A DNA stretch of 64,000 bases from DASRJG01 sp964647625. Lineage in GTDB: Bacteria; Acidobacteriota; Polarisedimenticolia; Polarisedimenticolales; DASRJG01. The stretch lies in contig CAZYHZ010000009.1 in the NCBI GenBank assembly GCA_964647625.1, positions 1 through 64,000 of the forward strand. Reading direction: 5' to 3'. Each line of letters opens with the position of its first letter. The first letter of the stretch is position 1. The translations under genes were made by a program, and so were the position numbers. The notes beneath the pieces are model-generated. The model was not told where the DNA came from. It saw only the letters and a program-made list of their open reading frames with translations, and did no database searches. Of the stretch, positions 39,373 to 48,363 are shown in pieces.

Positions 39373-40456
39373 ACTCCGCGAGATTCTCGAAGTTGATCAT
39401 GCCGCGCAGCGCATCGCCTTCCACGACGAGAACGGGAGTCTGCGGATCGTTCTGAAGTCCCTGGAGAACCGCCTCGAGGTCCGCGCCGGGGTCCACCTGC
39501 GAGGTCTCGCGCACCATGACCTCGAGCACGCTCGTCTCCCGGCCGTTCCGCGCGAGCCCCTCGAGGAGCCGCGCCCGTGGAAGCACGCCGGCCACCCGGT
39601 TCCACGCGTCGAGAACCGGGAAGTCGTGCTGGTGGCTCGCGAGCAGGAGCTCCGCCGCGCGGCCGAGCGTGTCGTGCGGCTGAAGCGTCTCGAATTTCGT
39701 GATCATCGCCTCCCGGGCCGTGTGGCCGGCGATCGCGACGCGGCGCGTCTGATAGGCCATCTCCTGCGCGGCCCCGAGGAACACGAAGAGGCCGATGAAC
39801 GAGAGGACGACGCCCCACTGGAGCAGCCCGCCGACGATGAACACCAGCGCGATCGCCTGGCCGATGACCACCGCGATGCGCGTCGCGCGCTGCTCGCCGA
39901 TCCCGATCGCGAGGATCGCCCGCAGCACGCGTCCGCCGTCCATCGGGAATGCGGGGATCATGTTGAACACGACGAGCGCGGCGTTTGCCGCCAGCAGGTT
40001 CTCGAGGAAGCTGGGCCCCTCCCAACGCGCGACCGAACGAAGCGTCGCGGGAATGTCCACGGCCCGGAGAGCCAGGACGCACCCGAGCGCCAGGATGACA
40101 TTGACCGCCGGGCCCGCCAGGGCGATCAGAAGCTCCGCGCGCCCGCCCGGAATCGACTCGAGCTTGGCGACTCCGCCGATGGGGTAGAGCACGATCTCCC
40201 GCGTCCTCACGCCGAAGCGCGTCGCCGCCGCCGCGTGGCCCATCTCGTGGAGCAGCACGCACCCGAACACCGCGGAGATGAAGGCCAGCGCGCGCGGCAC
40301 GCTGCGGCTCGACGCTGCGGCGTCCATCCCGAAGTAGAACAGAAGGAGCAGGAAGCTGGCGTGGATCCGGATCGGAATCCCCAGCATCGTGCCGACCTGA
40401 AAGGACCAGCGGGATCCCGCCGGAACGGGAGGGGCTTTTGCGTCGGTCGGGCTCAT
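39341..40456 (-). CDS. Site-2 protease (M50) with tandem CBS domains
   Basis: 371 residues. Intramembrane zinc protease: motif HEMGH in VLLHEMGHAAAATRFG and the second ligand motif NMIPAFPMDGGR, within about six TM helices. The C-terminal 130 residues carry two CBS motifs (MITKFETLQPHDTLGRAAEL, VMVRETSQVDPGADLEAV), the adenylate-sensing module typical of the SpoIVFB-like archaeal/bacterial S2P subgroup. Substrate unknown. Confidence 0.92.
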   Translation of the reverse strand: MSPTDAKAPPVPAGSRWSFQVGTMLGIPIRIHASFLLLLFYFGMDAAASSRSVPRALAFISAVFGCVLLHEMGHAAAATRFGVRTREIVLYPIGGVAKLESIPGGRAELLIALAGPAVNVILALGCVLALRAVDIPATLRSVARWEGPSFLENLLAANAALVVFNMIPAFPMDGGRVLRAILAIGIGEQRATRIAVVIGQAIALVFIVGGLLQWGVVLSFIGLFVFLGAAQEMAYQTRRVAIAGHTAREAMITKFETLQPHDTLGRAAELLLASHQHDFPVLDAWNRVAGVLPRARLLEGLARNGRETSVLEVMVRETSQVDPGADLEAVLQGLQNDPQTPVLVVEGDALRGMINFENLAEFIVVSRQIAR

Positions 40457-40557
40457 CGCGTTTGGATCATAGGGGCCGGAGCGGGGAGGAGCCAGCCGCC
40501 CCCGTTTCGCGCCGTGCGGGATTTCGAGTATCGTGGCCGGTCCCCCGCGAGGCGAAC

Positions 40558-41094
40558 GTGACGCTGATCCCAGAGCTCAAGGCCCTGTTCAAATTCCAGG
40601 ACTACGGCAAGAAGCCGCCTATCGAAGGCGTCGCCGTGCACGTCCTCAAACGGTTCGTCGAGGACGGCGGGTCGATGACCGAGCTGTCACGCTTCGCCGA
40701 CGGTCATCCCGATGCCGTGCCCGCGTTCTCCCTGGCACAGATCAACTACAGCACGCTGGCGCCGTCTTCGATCAAGGCGTTCCACGTCCACCAGCGACAG
40801 ACCGACATCTGGTACGTGCCGCCCGACGATCGCGTGCTCCTCGTGCTCGCCGACGTGCGCAAGGGGTCGCCGACCGAGAAGGTCGTCACCAAGATGGTGC
40901 TCGGCGACGGCCAGTCGATGCTCGTCGTCATCCCGCCCGGCGTGGCGCACGGATGCCGGAACCTCGGATCCGCCCCCGCCCGCATCCTCTACATGACCGA
41001 CGTGCGCTTCTCGGCCGATCCCGGCGCCACCGACGAGGGCCGGCTGCCCTGGGACCTTCTCGGGGCCGAGGTCTGGGAGCCGTCGAAGGAGTAG
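40558..41094 (+). CDS. RmlC-like cupin (dTDP-4-dehydrorhamnose 3,5-epimerase family)
   Basis: 178 residues from GTG 40558 with CGAGG upstream. The double-stranded beta-helix is shown by AFHVHQRQTDIWYVPPDDRV, VLADVRKGSPTEKVV and VVIPPGVAHGCRNLG, the order seen in RmlC. The usual RGLH active-site wording is not present, so enzymatic identity is uncertain. No other rhamnose gene is near. Confidence 0.7.
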   Translation: MTLIPELKALFKFQDYGKKPPIEGVAVHVLKRFVEDGGSMTELSRFADGHPDAVPAFSLAQINYSTLAPSSIKAFHVHQRQTDIWYVPPDDRVLLVLADVRKGSPTEKVVTKMVLGDGQSMLVVIPPGVAHGCRNLGSAPARILYMTDVRFSADPGATDEGRLPWDLLGAEVWEPSKE

Positions 41095-41099
41095 GCCCG

Positions 41100-41867
41100 C
41101 TACTCCTGCCGGACCGGAGAGAACGACGCGTTCGCATGGGCCCACAAGGTGCTCGCCAGCTCTTTCCGGTCGCCGGACGTGACGGGCATCGGCGCGAACC
41201 GCACGCGGGCGATCACCCGTCTCAGCCCCGCCAGGCGCGGAAAGTGGGTGAGCAGGCTCTCGCTGTCGTGCCAGCAGATGGTGCGCGAGGGCGCCGCCGA
41301 GTTCCCCGGCGTTTCGTACGAGATCGACGCCGCCCAGCACGGGACGCCGGCGCGCGCGGCCGGCTCGAGCAGCGACGGCTGAAAGGGGAGGATCTCGACG
41401 CCGCGCGATGAGCGCCCTTCCGGAAACAGCGTGACGGGGACGCCGAGCGCCAGCCGGTCGGAAATGTCGCGTCCCGCGCGCACGACGTCTTTCCCGCGCT
41501 CGCGATCGACGAAGAGGGTTCCGGCGCCGCGGGCGATGGCGCCGAAGACGGGCCACGTGGCGATCTCCCGCTTGGCCAGGAACAGGCTCGGATACAGCGA
41601 GCCCAGGACCACGATGTCGAGGTAGGAGACGTGGTTCGATGCGACCAGGAAGGCGCCGCCGTCGGGGACCTTGCCCTCGACGTCGTGCCGGACCGCGAGG
41701 ATCGCGCACATCGAGCGGGACCACAGCCGGCACGCCCACGCGCCGGTGCGCGCGGCCAGGCGCGGCCGGTTGCGGATCACGCCGCGTACCACGGCCGGAA
41801 TCAGAGCGCACGAGAGCGTGACGAGAAAAACGGCCGGAATCTTGACGGCGATGCGAAGCCAGCGCAT
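41100..41867 (-). CDS. 1-acylglycerol-3-phosphate acyltransferase (PlsC family)
   Basis: 255 residues. Membrane-anchored N-terminus (VKIPAVFLVTLSCALIPAVV), the HX4D acyltransferase motif as NHVSYLD, then GTLFVDRERG and FPEGRSS. It acylates lysophospholipid during membrane lipid synthesis. It converges with the cupin gene with only 5 bases between the stops. Confidence 0.88.
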   Translation of the reverse strand: MRWLRIAVKIPAVFLVTLSCALIPAVVRGVIRNRPRLAARTGAWACRLWSRSMCAILAVRHDVEGKVPDGGAFLVASNHVSYLDIVVLGSLYPSLFLAKREIATWPVFGAIARGAGTLFVDRERGKDVVRAGRDISDRLALGVPVTLFPEGRSSRGVEILPFQPSLLEPAARAGVPCWAASISYETPGNSAAPSRTICWHDSESLLTHFPRLAGLRRVIARVRFAPMPVTSGDRKELASTLWAHANASFSPVRQE

Positions 41868-41902
41868 CTGTATAGTGTAGCCATGGAAAGCGAAAGCTCC
41901 CG

Positions 41903-43573
41903 ATGATCCAGGAGATCGCCATCCTCGAGCCGGGAGGCGCGACGCGCCAGGTCCCGCTCGATCGTGACCGCATCCGGATGGGACGGTCGAGCGACAACGA
42001 TATCTCGTTCCCGAGCGACATGAGCCTCAGCCGCCACCATCTCGTTCTCGAGCGGGCCGCGGACGGCTGGTACGTCGAAGACCTCGGCGCGAAGAACCGC
42101 ACGACGATCAACGGGCGGCGCATCGAGGGAAAGACCCGTCTCGCCGCGGGCGATCGCATCAGCGCCGGCCAGGTGGTCGTGGTCTTCGGCGGCACGAAGA
42201 CGCCGACCGGGCCGGTGGAGTTCACCGCCGGCGGCGACGAGGGTCCGCTGCGGGCGACGGTGATGACCAACCTGCGCGGCGTGCTGTCCAGAGAGAGCAC
42301 GATGCCGGGGACCAAGAAGGCTCCCACCGGTCCCGAGAGGGCCGGGGGAATTCCGCTCCAGCATCCCGGCGTGTCCGCGCTCATCCGCGCGGGGCAAGAG
42401 CTGGCCGGCCACCGCCCGCTGGAAGAGCTGTTCGAGATGATCCTCGACCTGTCGATCCAGGCCGTCGGCGCGGAGCGCGGCGTCTTGATGACGCTCGAGG
42501 GAGACGACCTCGTCGTCCGCGCGGTGCGCGGAGAGGGGTTCCGCATCAGCTCGGCGGTTCGCGACCGCGTCATCAAAGAGCGCGCGTCGCTCCTCGTTCG
42601 CGATACCGCGCTCGACGAGGCCTTCAAGTCGAGGGACAGCATCGTCGGGCAGCAGGTCCAGAGCGTGATGGCCGTGCCGCTCCAGACCGCCGATCGCGTC
42701 ATCGGCCTGGTCAACGTCGACTCCCGGTCGTTCGCGCGGCCGTTCACGCCCGACGACCTCGACCTGCTCACCGTCCTCGCCAACGTCGCCGCGATCCGCA
42801 TCGAGAACCAGCGCCTCGCGGTGATCGAGCACCAGAAGCAGATCATCTCGCGCGACCTCGAGCAGGCTGCGGAGATCCAGCGGCGGCTCCTGCCCCGCGA
42901 GTCGCCCGCCGTCCCGGGATACGAGATCGCGGGGCACAACCTCCCGTGCCAGACCGTCGGCGGCGACTACTACGACTTCTTCCCGTACGCCGACGGCCGG
43001 ATCGGCCTGTGCCTCGGCGACGTCAGCGGAAAGGGAATGCCCGCGGCGCTCCTGATGACCGCGCTGAAGGGCGGCGTTCAGGTGCTCCTGGGCGAGGCCC
43101 CCGAAGACGTCGCCCACGTGATCGGCCGCCTCGACCGCGTGGTGGCGGCGAACTTCCCGCGCAATCGCTTCGTCAGCCTCTTCTACGGCGTGCTCGACCC
43201 GTCGTCGGGCAATCTGACGTACTGCAACGCCGGTCATAATCCGCCGTTCCTCGTGAGGGCCTCCGGCAAGATCGATCGCCTGCCGAGCTCCGGGACGATC
43301 CTCGGGATCTTTCCCGACCTCGCCTACGAGGTGAGCACCGCGCGGCTGGAGCCCGGGGACGTCCTGACGCTGTTCAGCGACGGGGTGACCGAAGAGAACA
43401 ACCCGAGCGGAGAAGAGTTCGGCGAAAGCCGCCTGGCCCAGGTGCTTCTCGAGAAGGGCCGCGGCCCGGCGGCGGGCCTCGTCGATGGAATCCGCCAGGC
43501 CGTGCTCTCGTGGGCCGCGGGCGCGCCCGCGGCGGACGACGTCACGGTCGTCGTGGCCCGGCGCCTTCCCTAA
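41903..43573 (+). CDS. FHA-GAF-PP2C (SpoIIE-type) phosphatase
   Basis: 556 residues. FHA domain (about 15-100: IRMGRSSDNDISF, SRHH, NRTTINGR), GAF (about 165-310: LFEMILDLSIQAVGAERGVL), a short coiled linker (QAAEIQRRLLPRE), then the SpoIIE/RsbU-type PP2C domain with metal aspartates in VGGDYYDFF, LGDVSGKGMPAALLM, NAGHNPPF and LFSDGVTE. It would dephosphorylate a serine/threonine-phosphorylated partner such as an anti-anti-sigma factor. No kinase or STAS partner is near. TATAGT at 41871 may be its -10. Confidence 0.92.
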   Translation: MIQEIAILEPGGATRQVPLDRDRIRMGRSSDNDISFPSDMSLSRHHLVLERAADGWYVEDLGAKNRTTINGRRIEGKTRLAAGDRISAGQVVVVFGGTKTPTGPVEFTAGGDEGPLRATVMTNLRGVLSRESTMPGTKKAPTGPERAGGIPLQHPGVSALIRAGQELAGHRPLEELFEMILDLSIQAVGAERGVLMTLEGDDLVVRAVRGEGFRISSAVRDRVIKERASLLVRDTALDEAFKSRDSIVGQQVQSVMAVPLQTADRVIGLVNVDSRSFARPFTPDDLDLLTVLANVAAIRIENQRLAVIEHQKQIISRDLEQAAEIQRRLLPRESPAVPGYEIAGHNLPCQTVGGDYYDFFPYADGRIGLCLGDVSGKGMPAALLMTALKGGVQVLLGEAPEDVAHVIGRLDRVVAANFPRNRFVSLFYGVLDPSSGNLTYCNAGHNPPFLVRASGKIDRLPSSGTILGIFPDLAYEVSTARLEPGDVLTLFSDGVTEENNPSGEEFGESRLAQVLLEKGRGPAAGLVDGIRQAVLSWAAGAPAADDVTVVVARRLP

Positions 43574-43579
43574 GCGGCG

Positions 43580-44551
43580 TTGAGCGTCGACGCGGCCGCC
43601 TTCTCGCCGGCGCGATGGCTGCCCGGCCGCCACCTTCAAACGATTCTCCCGTCCGTGATGCCGGCGCGCCGCGTGGCGGGCGACAGCTCCGTCCTCGACG
43701 TGGCCGTCGCCGAGCGGACGAAGGTGCGGCTCCTCGTCTCGCACCCGACAGCACCCGGACGCGGGACGCTTCTGCTCGTCCACGGACTCGCCGGATCGGC
43801 CGAGTCGGGGTACATGCGGCGCACCGCCGCGGCGGCGATCCGCCGGGGATGGATCGCCGCGCGCATGAACCTACGCAACTGCGGCGGAACGGAAGCGATG
43901 TCCCGGACGCTCTACAACGCCGGGCAGAGCCATGATGCCGCCGGGGTGCTCGCGGCGCTTTCCGCCGAGCGGTTCCCGCGCCCGTACGCGGTGATCGGGT
44001 TCTCGCTCGGCGGCAACCTGGTGCTTCGTTATGCGGGTGCGTCGGGCGGCAACTGCGCGGCCGACGCCGTCGCCGGCATCAATCCGCCGGTCGACCTCCG
44101 CCGATGCATCGACGCGATCGAGCGGCCGGAAAATCGCCTTTATCACGCGTACTTCACGCTGAAGCTCTGCGCGCAGCTTTCCGCGATCCGCCGGGTGCGG
44201 CAGGTGCCCGGCCCCGATGCGCGGCCGTGGCGGATCGGCGGCATTCGCGGGTTCGACGACGCGTTCACCGCCCCCGATGCGGGGTACGCGTCATCGAAGG
44301 AGTACTACGTTGACGCAAGCGCGGGCCCGCGTCTTCACGACATCCGGCGGCCGGCGATGATCTTGTCGGCCGGCGACGACCCGTTCGTTCCCGTGGAAAG
44401 CTTTTCCGCCTACCGCAACAGCGGGCGCTTGCTTCGGCTGGTCCATCCGGACCGGGGCGGACACTGCGGATACTGGGGCTCCGGGCGCCCGCGCTTCTGG
44501 GCGGCGGAAGCGGCGCTCGATTTCTTCGAGTCGGAGTGCGGAAGGGGCTGA
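43580..44551 (+). CDS. YheT-type alpha/beta hydrolase
   Basis: 323 residues. The opening ARWLPGRHLQTILPSVMP is characteristic of the YheT/ABHD1-3 family; nucleophile elbow GFSLGGNLVLRY, oxyanion strand LLLVHGLAGSAESGYM, and a catalytic-His region HPDRGGHCGYWG. TTG start 43580, six bases after the phosphatase stop, is the likeliest though it lacks an obvious ribosome site. Substrate unknown; esterases of acyl or lipid type are usual. Confidence 0.85.
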   Translation: MSVDAAAFSPARWLPGRHLQTILPSVMPARRVAGDSSVLDVAVAERTKVRLLVSHPTAPGRGTLLLVHGLAGSAESGYMRRTAAAAIRRGWIAARMNLRNCGGTEAMSRTLYNAGQSHDAAGVLAALSAERFPRPYAVIGFSLGGNLVLRYAGASGGNCAADAVAGINPPVDLRRCIDAIERPENRLYHAYFTLKLCAQLSAIRRVRQVPGPDARPWRIGGIRGFDDAFTAPDAGYASSKEYYVDASAGPRLHDIRRPAMILSAGDDPFVPVESFSAYRNSGRLLRLVHPDRGGHCGYWGSGRPRFWAAEAALDFFESECGRG

Positions 44552-44554
44552 GCG

Positions 44555-44974
44555 CTAAACGCCACGCGGAACGTCGTCCTCGACGACGACCGGCTCGGCC
44601 GGTGCCGCCTCGCGGCGCTCGCGCTTCGATCCTCCACCGAACAGAGACAATACGGCGCCACCGACGAGCGACCCGATCGAGACCACCGATCCGAGCGAGT
44701 TCTTGACGCTCGAGAGAGCATCTCCGACGGTGCCCACGGCCTCCGCGACCACGCTCATCCGTTTCACCCCGCGCTCGACGTCATCGACGACACGGTTCAC
44801 GCGCTCGAGCGTGCCGTTCACCCGGTCGAGCGATTCGTGGATGCGCGGGGTCAGCGACTGAAGGGTCTCGTTGGTCGTCTTCAGGAGCTTCCAGAGCTGA
44901 TAAAGCGCCGGAACGACCGCACCGACCAGGACCGCGGCGAGAACCACGACGATGAGCTGAGCCGTTGGCGTCAT
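44555..44974 (-). CDS. DUF948-like membrane protein
   Basis: 139 residues: one N-terminal TM (LIVVVLAAVLVGAVVPALYQL), an amphipathic helical region with regular NRVV/DDVERGV spacing suggesting coiled coil, a small Gly-rich hydrophobic stretch and an acidic tail. It resembles the DUF948 family of general-stress-type proteins. Function unknown. The stop sits 3 bases from the end of the convergent hydrolase gene. Confidence 0.65.
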   Translation of the reverse strand: MTPTAQLIVVVLAAVLVGAVVPALYQLWKLLKTTNETLQSLTPRIHESLDRVNGTLERVNRVVDDVERGVKRMSVVAEAVGTVGDALSSVKNSLGSVVSIGSLVGGAVLSLFGGGSKRERREAAPAEPVVVEDDVPRGV

Positions 44975-45099
44975 GACGTCTCCTCCAGGATCCGTTTCCG
45001 ATACCTTACCAGAGGCGGCCTTTCCCGGCCCAGCGGGGCGGCGCGTGACAATCGGTGCCCCCGAACCTAAATTCGCCGAGGCTCTCGGGGGAAGGTGTC

Positions 45100-46146
45100 G
45101 TGGCGCAGGTCCTGCTGATCGGAGACGACAGGGAACGCACTCGCGGCGTCAAGGATCTCCTGGCGCTCGACGGGCATCGGGTCGAGGTGGCGCGGGACCT
45201 CGCGCGCTGGCGCGAGAACGAGCGCGCGTTGGCTCCGGACCTCGTGGTGGCCGCCCTCGCCGAGCCCGCGCAGCTCCTGAACGCGGCCACTCCCGCCTCG
45301 CGGGGATTCGCGCCGCCGATCCTGTTCGTGCATTCCGAATCCGACCCCGAAGAGGCCGCGCATCTCGACGAGCGGCTCATCGACCGTATCGTCAGCCCGT
45401 TCGCGGCAGAAGATCTTCTGGCCCGCGTGGACGCTCTGGTTCGGGTTCGCCGCGTCGTGCTGCACTCGAAGCGTGCCGACACCGCCGAGGACGACGAGGC
45501 GCCGGTCCAAGGATTCCGGGGGACGCTGGCGTCTTGGCTTCGCTCGCGGGTCCCGCGCCTTCAGAAGCCCGTCTCCCCCTATCTCGAGGTCGCCGCGCGC
45601 GTCGCGGAATGGTCCGACCGGCGCGATGGGTTCGAGCCGGGACACGCCGAGCGGGTGACGCAATTTTCCGCGCTGATCGCCGAGCAGCTCGATCTGCCCG
45701 ACGGGGAGACCGCATCCCTGCTCCGGGCGGCGATGCTCCACGACATCGGCAAGGTGGCCCTGCCGATCGACGTCCTTCGCCAGAAGTCGCCGCTCGCCGA
45801 CAACCAGATGCGGCTCGTCCGCACCCACGCTGAGCGCGGGGCCGCGATCGTTCGTGCGCTCGATCGCGACGACGACGCGGCCGAGACGATCCTCCTCCAC
45901 CACGAGCACGTCGATGGGTCCGGCTACCACGGCCGGAAGGGGAACGAGATCTCGAGGCCGGCGCGCGTGCTGGCGGTCGCCGAAGGCTACGACGCGATGA
46001 CGACCTCGCTCGTACGCAATCGAATGACGCCGGACGCCGCACGGGAGACGATGCGCAACTTGCGCGGAACGCAGTGGGACGGCGATTGCGTCAACGCGCT
46101 GATCCACGCGATGAAGCCGAAGCGCACCACCATCGCGTTGGCGTAG
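45100..46146 (+). CDS. HD-GYP regulator with degenerate receiver domain
   Basis: 348 residues from GTG 45100 (GGGGGAAGG upstream). The receiver keeps IGDD near its start, but the phosphoacceptor position is replaced (PDLVVAALAEP) and the conserved Lys becomes Ser (DRIVSPFAAED), so phosphorylation is unlikely. The HD-GYP half has H214-D215 in AMLHDIGKVALP and THAERGAAIV, then HHEHVDGSGYHGRKGNEI with His in place of Pro in GYP. It probably acts on c-di-GMP or a related nucleotide; activity is uncertain. Its TAG stop is the edge of a MITE-like element. Confidence 0.88.
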   Translation: MAQVLLIGDDRERTRGVKDLLALDGHRVEVARDLARWRENERALAPDLVVAALAEPAQLLNAATPASRGFAPPILFVHSESDPEEAAHLDERLIDRIVSPFAAEDLLARVDALVRVRRVVLHSKRADTAEDDEAPVQGFRGTLASWLRSRVPRLQKPVSPYLEVAARVAEWSDRRDGFEPGHAERVTQFSALIAEQLDLPDGETASLLRAAMLHDIGKVALPIDVLRQKSPLADNQMRLVRTHAERGAAIVRALDRDDDAAETILLHHEHVDGSGYHGRKGNEISRPARVLAVAEGYDAMTTSLVRNRMTPDAARETMRNLRGTQWDGDCVNALIHAMKPKRTTIALA

Positions 46147-46359
46147 GGGACAGTCCCCTTTTACTTACAAATTCAATTCACCTAGAGATGAGTGTCACTC
46201 ACGGCACGCTCCGCGTTGCGCGGCGTGAATCGCCGCGCCGCGGTCGCTCCGCCGTCCGAGCGGCCTCTTGGGGATGAACCGGCCGCTCTCCCAGAGGGCC
46301 GCTCCGCGACACTCATCTCTCGGTCGAATTGAATTTGTAAGAAAAAGGGGACTGTCCCC
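46146..46359. mobile_element. 214-bp MITE-like element (GGGGACAGTCCCC family)
   Basis: Terminal inverted repeats of about 34 bases: the left one starts GGGGACAGTCCCCTTTTACT and runs into TACAAATTCAATTC; the right one is its inverted copy with one mismatch. A nested perfect inverted repeat lies inside, AGAGATGAGTGTC (46184-46196) with GACACTCATCTCT (46308-46320), as does a GAGCGGCC/GGCCGCTC pair. No coding capacity. The left edge overlaps the stop of the HD-GYP gene. Confidence 0.85.
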
Positions 46360-46371
46360 TATGTGGCACTC

Positions 46372-46392
46372 GACTCTCAACTCTCGACTGTC
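46372..46392. repeat. Second GACTCTY heptad array
   Basis: Three heptads GACTCTC, AACTCTC, GACTGTC, the same unit as at 31636. The TerC gene stop (46377-46379) and its last codons are written in this repeat. Confidence 0.7.
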
Positions 46393-47315
46393 TTCTCCGG
46401 AATCGCGAGCGACGCGACGATCGAGGCGGCGAGGGTGCCGGCCACGAGCAGCAGCGTGAGCTCGGTCGAGATGTGGATGAACCGCTCGAACAGCATGCGC
46501 GCGCCGATGAACACGAGGATCAGCGACAGCCCGAGATTCAGGAATCGGAACTTCGGCAGGATCGCGGCGAGCAGGAAGTAGAGCACGCGCATGCCGAGAA
46601 TGGCGAATGCGTTCGAGGTGTAGAGGATCCACGGGTCGCGCGTGATCCCCAGGATCGCCGGCAGCGAGTCGAGCGCGAACACGAAGTCGGTCGTCGCGAC
46701 GACGATGAACACGATGAGCATCGTCGTCCCGTGCCAGCGTCCGCCGATCTGGACGAACATGCGATCCGTATCGGCGCCGGCGTCGATCGGGATGACCTTT
46801 CCCACGAGCCTCACGACCGGATTCCGGTTCGGGTCGGGCGCTTCCTGCTTGTGCTTCACGACCAGCATCACGCCGGTGTAGACGAGGAACGCCCCGAAGA
46901 ACAGGAGCAGGAAGTGGAAGCGCGTCACGAGGGCCGCGCCCGCGAGGATGAACACGGCGCGCATCAGGAGCGCGCCGAGGATCCCCCAGAACAAGACGCG
47001 CGCCTGGCTCGCTTCCGAGATCGCGAAGTACTTGAAGACCAGGACGAAGACGAAGATGTTGTCGATGGACAGGGCCCGCTCGACGACGTAGCCGGTCAGG
47101 TATTCCGCGGCGGGCTGGCGTCCGAAGGCCACGTGGACGACGCCGGTGAAGGCGACCCCGAGCAGGATCCACGCGACGTTCCAGATCACCGCTTCCTTGA
47201 TGCCGACCCTGTGCTTGCGTCCCGACACGACGCCGAAATCGACGGCCAGGCAGACGGCGAGGAAGACGTTGAACGCGAGCCAAGGAGTGAGGCCGTGGGT
47301 GCCGAAGATCTCCAC
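46377..47315 (-). CDS. TerC family integral membrane protein
   Basis: 312 residues, about 9 hydrophobic helices. TerC/Alx signatures: LDSLPAILGITRDPWILYTSNAFAILG is split over residues ~215-245, and DNIFVFVLVFKYFAI in helix 3 supplies the acidic metal-binding residue. The family exports manganese or confers tellurite resistance. GTG start with AAGGAGG inside the end of the ATP-grasp gene one base away, so it is the last gene of a tight leftward operon. Confidence 0.9.
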   Translation of the reverse strand: MEIFGTHGLTPWLAFNVFLAVCLAVDFGVVSGRKHRVGIKEAVIWNVAWILLGVAFTGVVHVAFGRQPAAEYLTGYVVERALSIDNIFVFVLVFKYFAISEASQARVLFWGILGALLMRAVFILAGAALVTRFHFLLLFFGAFLVYTGVMLVVKHKQEAPDPNRNPVVRLVGKVIPIDAGADTDRMFVQIGGRWHGTTMLIVFIVVATTDFVFALDSLPAILGITRDPWILYTSNAFAILGMRVLYFLLAAILPKFRFLNLGLSLILVFIGARMLFERFIHISTELTLLLVAGTLAASIVASLAIPEKTVES

Positions 47316-47316
47316 C

Positions 47317-48363
47317 CTAGGCCTCCTTCGCTCCCGCCCGCTCGAGACCGAGCGCCGTGACGCGCGCGATCAGGTCGTTGTAGACGATCCCCGTCTTCGC
47401 GGCGGCCTCCGCGATGTCCTCGCCTTGCGCGATTTCGGGGTTCGGGTTGGCCTCGACGACGACGAGCTTCCCTTCGTCGGTGACCCGGAGGTCGATCCGG
47501 CCGAACCCGCGCATCTGGAGCGCCCGGAACACCCGCTTGGCGACGGTGGCGATCGACCGCTGGAGCGGCTCCGACAGATCGTCCGGGAACGTGGAGAAGA
47601 TCCCCCAGCGCTCGCGGTAGCCTTCGTCCCACTTCGCCTTGAAGCTGGCGAACTTGGGCTCGCCCTCCGGGACCTTGGAGAACTTGAGCTCGCGCGGCGG
47701 CAGCACCTTGAGGCGATCGTTCCCCACGACCCCGACGTAGATCTCGCGCCCCGTCACGTAGCGCTCGATGATGACGTCCTGCTTGAGCCGCTCGTGAAGG
47801 TAGTTCGCTCGCGCCAGCGCCTGCTCTTCTGTTTCCGCGAAGGAGTCGCGCGAGATCCCGACGCTGCCTTCCTCGGCCAGAGGCTTGACCATGACGGGAA
47901 ACATCGTCTTCTGGAGGCGCTTCATCGGCTGGCTCAGCCGGCTGACCACGAACGCGGGGACGGGGATCCGGTGGTGCTTCAGGATTTCCTTCGAGAGCGC
48001 CTTGTCCTGGCAGAGCATCAGCGCCCGATGCCCGCACCCGGTGTAGGGAACGCGGCACAGCTCGAGCACGCCGGCGATGTGGCTCTCGAAGTAGCGCGTG
48101 CCGTGAAACGTCTGGACGAAGTTCCAGACGAGGTCGGGCTGAATGCGCTCGACGAGGTCGATGACGTCCCGCGGGTTCTTGTAGAGGGCCCCGAGATGCA
48201 CCTCGTGTCCGAGCGACTTCAAGGCCGTGACGACGTGGCCTTCCGTGCGCCAGTCCGACTGCTCCTTCATCCGCCGCTCGTACTCCTCGTCGGGGGCGGG
48301 CGGATCGTGCACCTCGAACAGGACCAGGATGCGGAGGCGCTCCTTGTGCTTGGGCTTCTTCAT
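47317..48363 (-). CDS. ATP-grasp ligase (D-Ala-D-Ala ligase-like)
   Basis: 348 residues. Pre-ATP-grasp N-domain (LRILVLFEVHDPP, NFVQTFHGTRYFESHIAG, VPYTGCGHRALMLCQDKAL), ATP-binding loop FPVMVKPLAEEGSVGISRDS, and metal-binding end GFGRIDLRVTDEGKLVVVEANPNPEI. These match the Ddl-like branch of ATP-grasp enzymes, but substrate residues differ from true Ddl, so the amino acid or peptide joined is unknown. Start ATG overlaps the metallopeptidase stop (ATGA). Confidence 0.85.
   Translation of the reverse strand: MKKPKHKERLRILVLFEVHDPPAPDEEYERRMKEQSDWRTEGHVVTALKSLGHEVHLGALYKNPRDVIDLVERIQPDLVWNFVQTFHGTRYFESHIAGVLELCRVPYTGCGHRALMLCQDKALSKEILKHHRIPVPAFVVSRLSQPMKRLQKTMFPVMVKPLAEEGSVGISRDSFAETEEQALARANYLHERLKQDVIIERYVTGREIYVGVVGNDRLKVLPPRELKFSKVPEGEPKFASFKAKWDEGYRERWGIFSTFPDDLSEPLQRSIATVAKRVFRALQMRGFGRIDLRVTDEGKLVVVEANPNPEIAQGEDIAEAAAKTGIVYNDLIARVTALGLERAGAKEA

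Noticed and set aside
41842..41876. Promoter TTGACG...TATAGT before the FHA phosphatase gene
   Set aside because: The spacer is 23 bases, too long for a normal sigma-70 promoter; only the -10 remains plausible.
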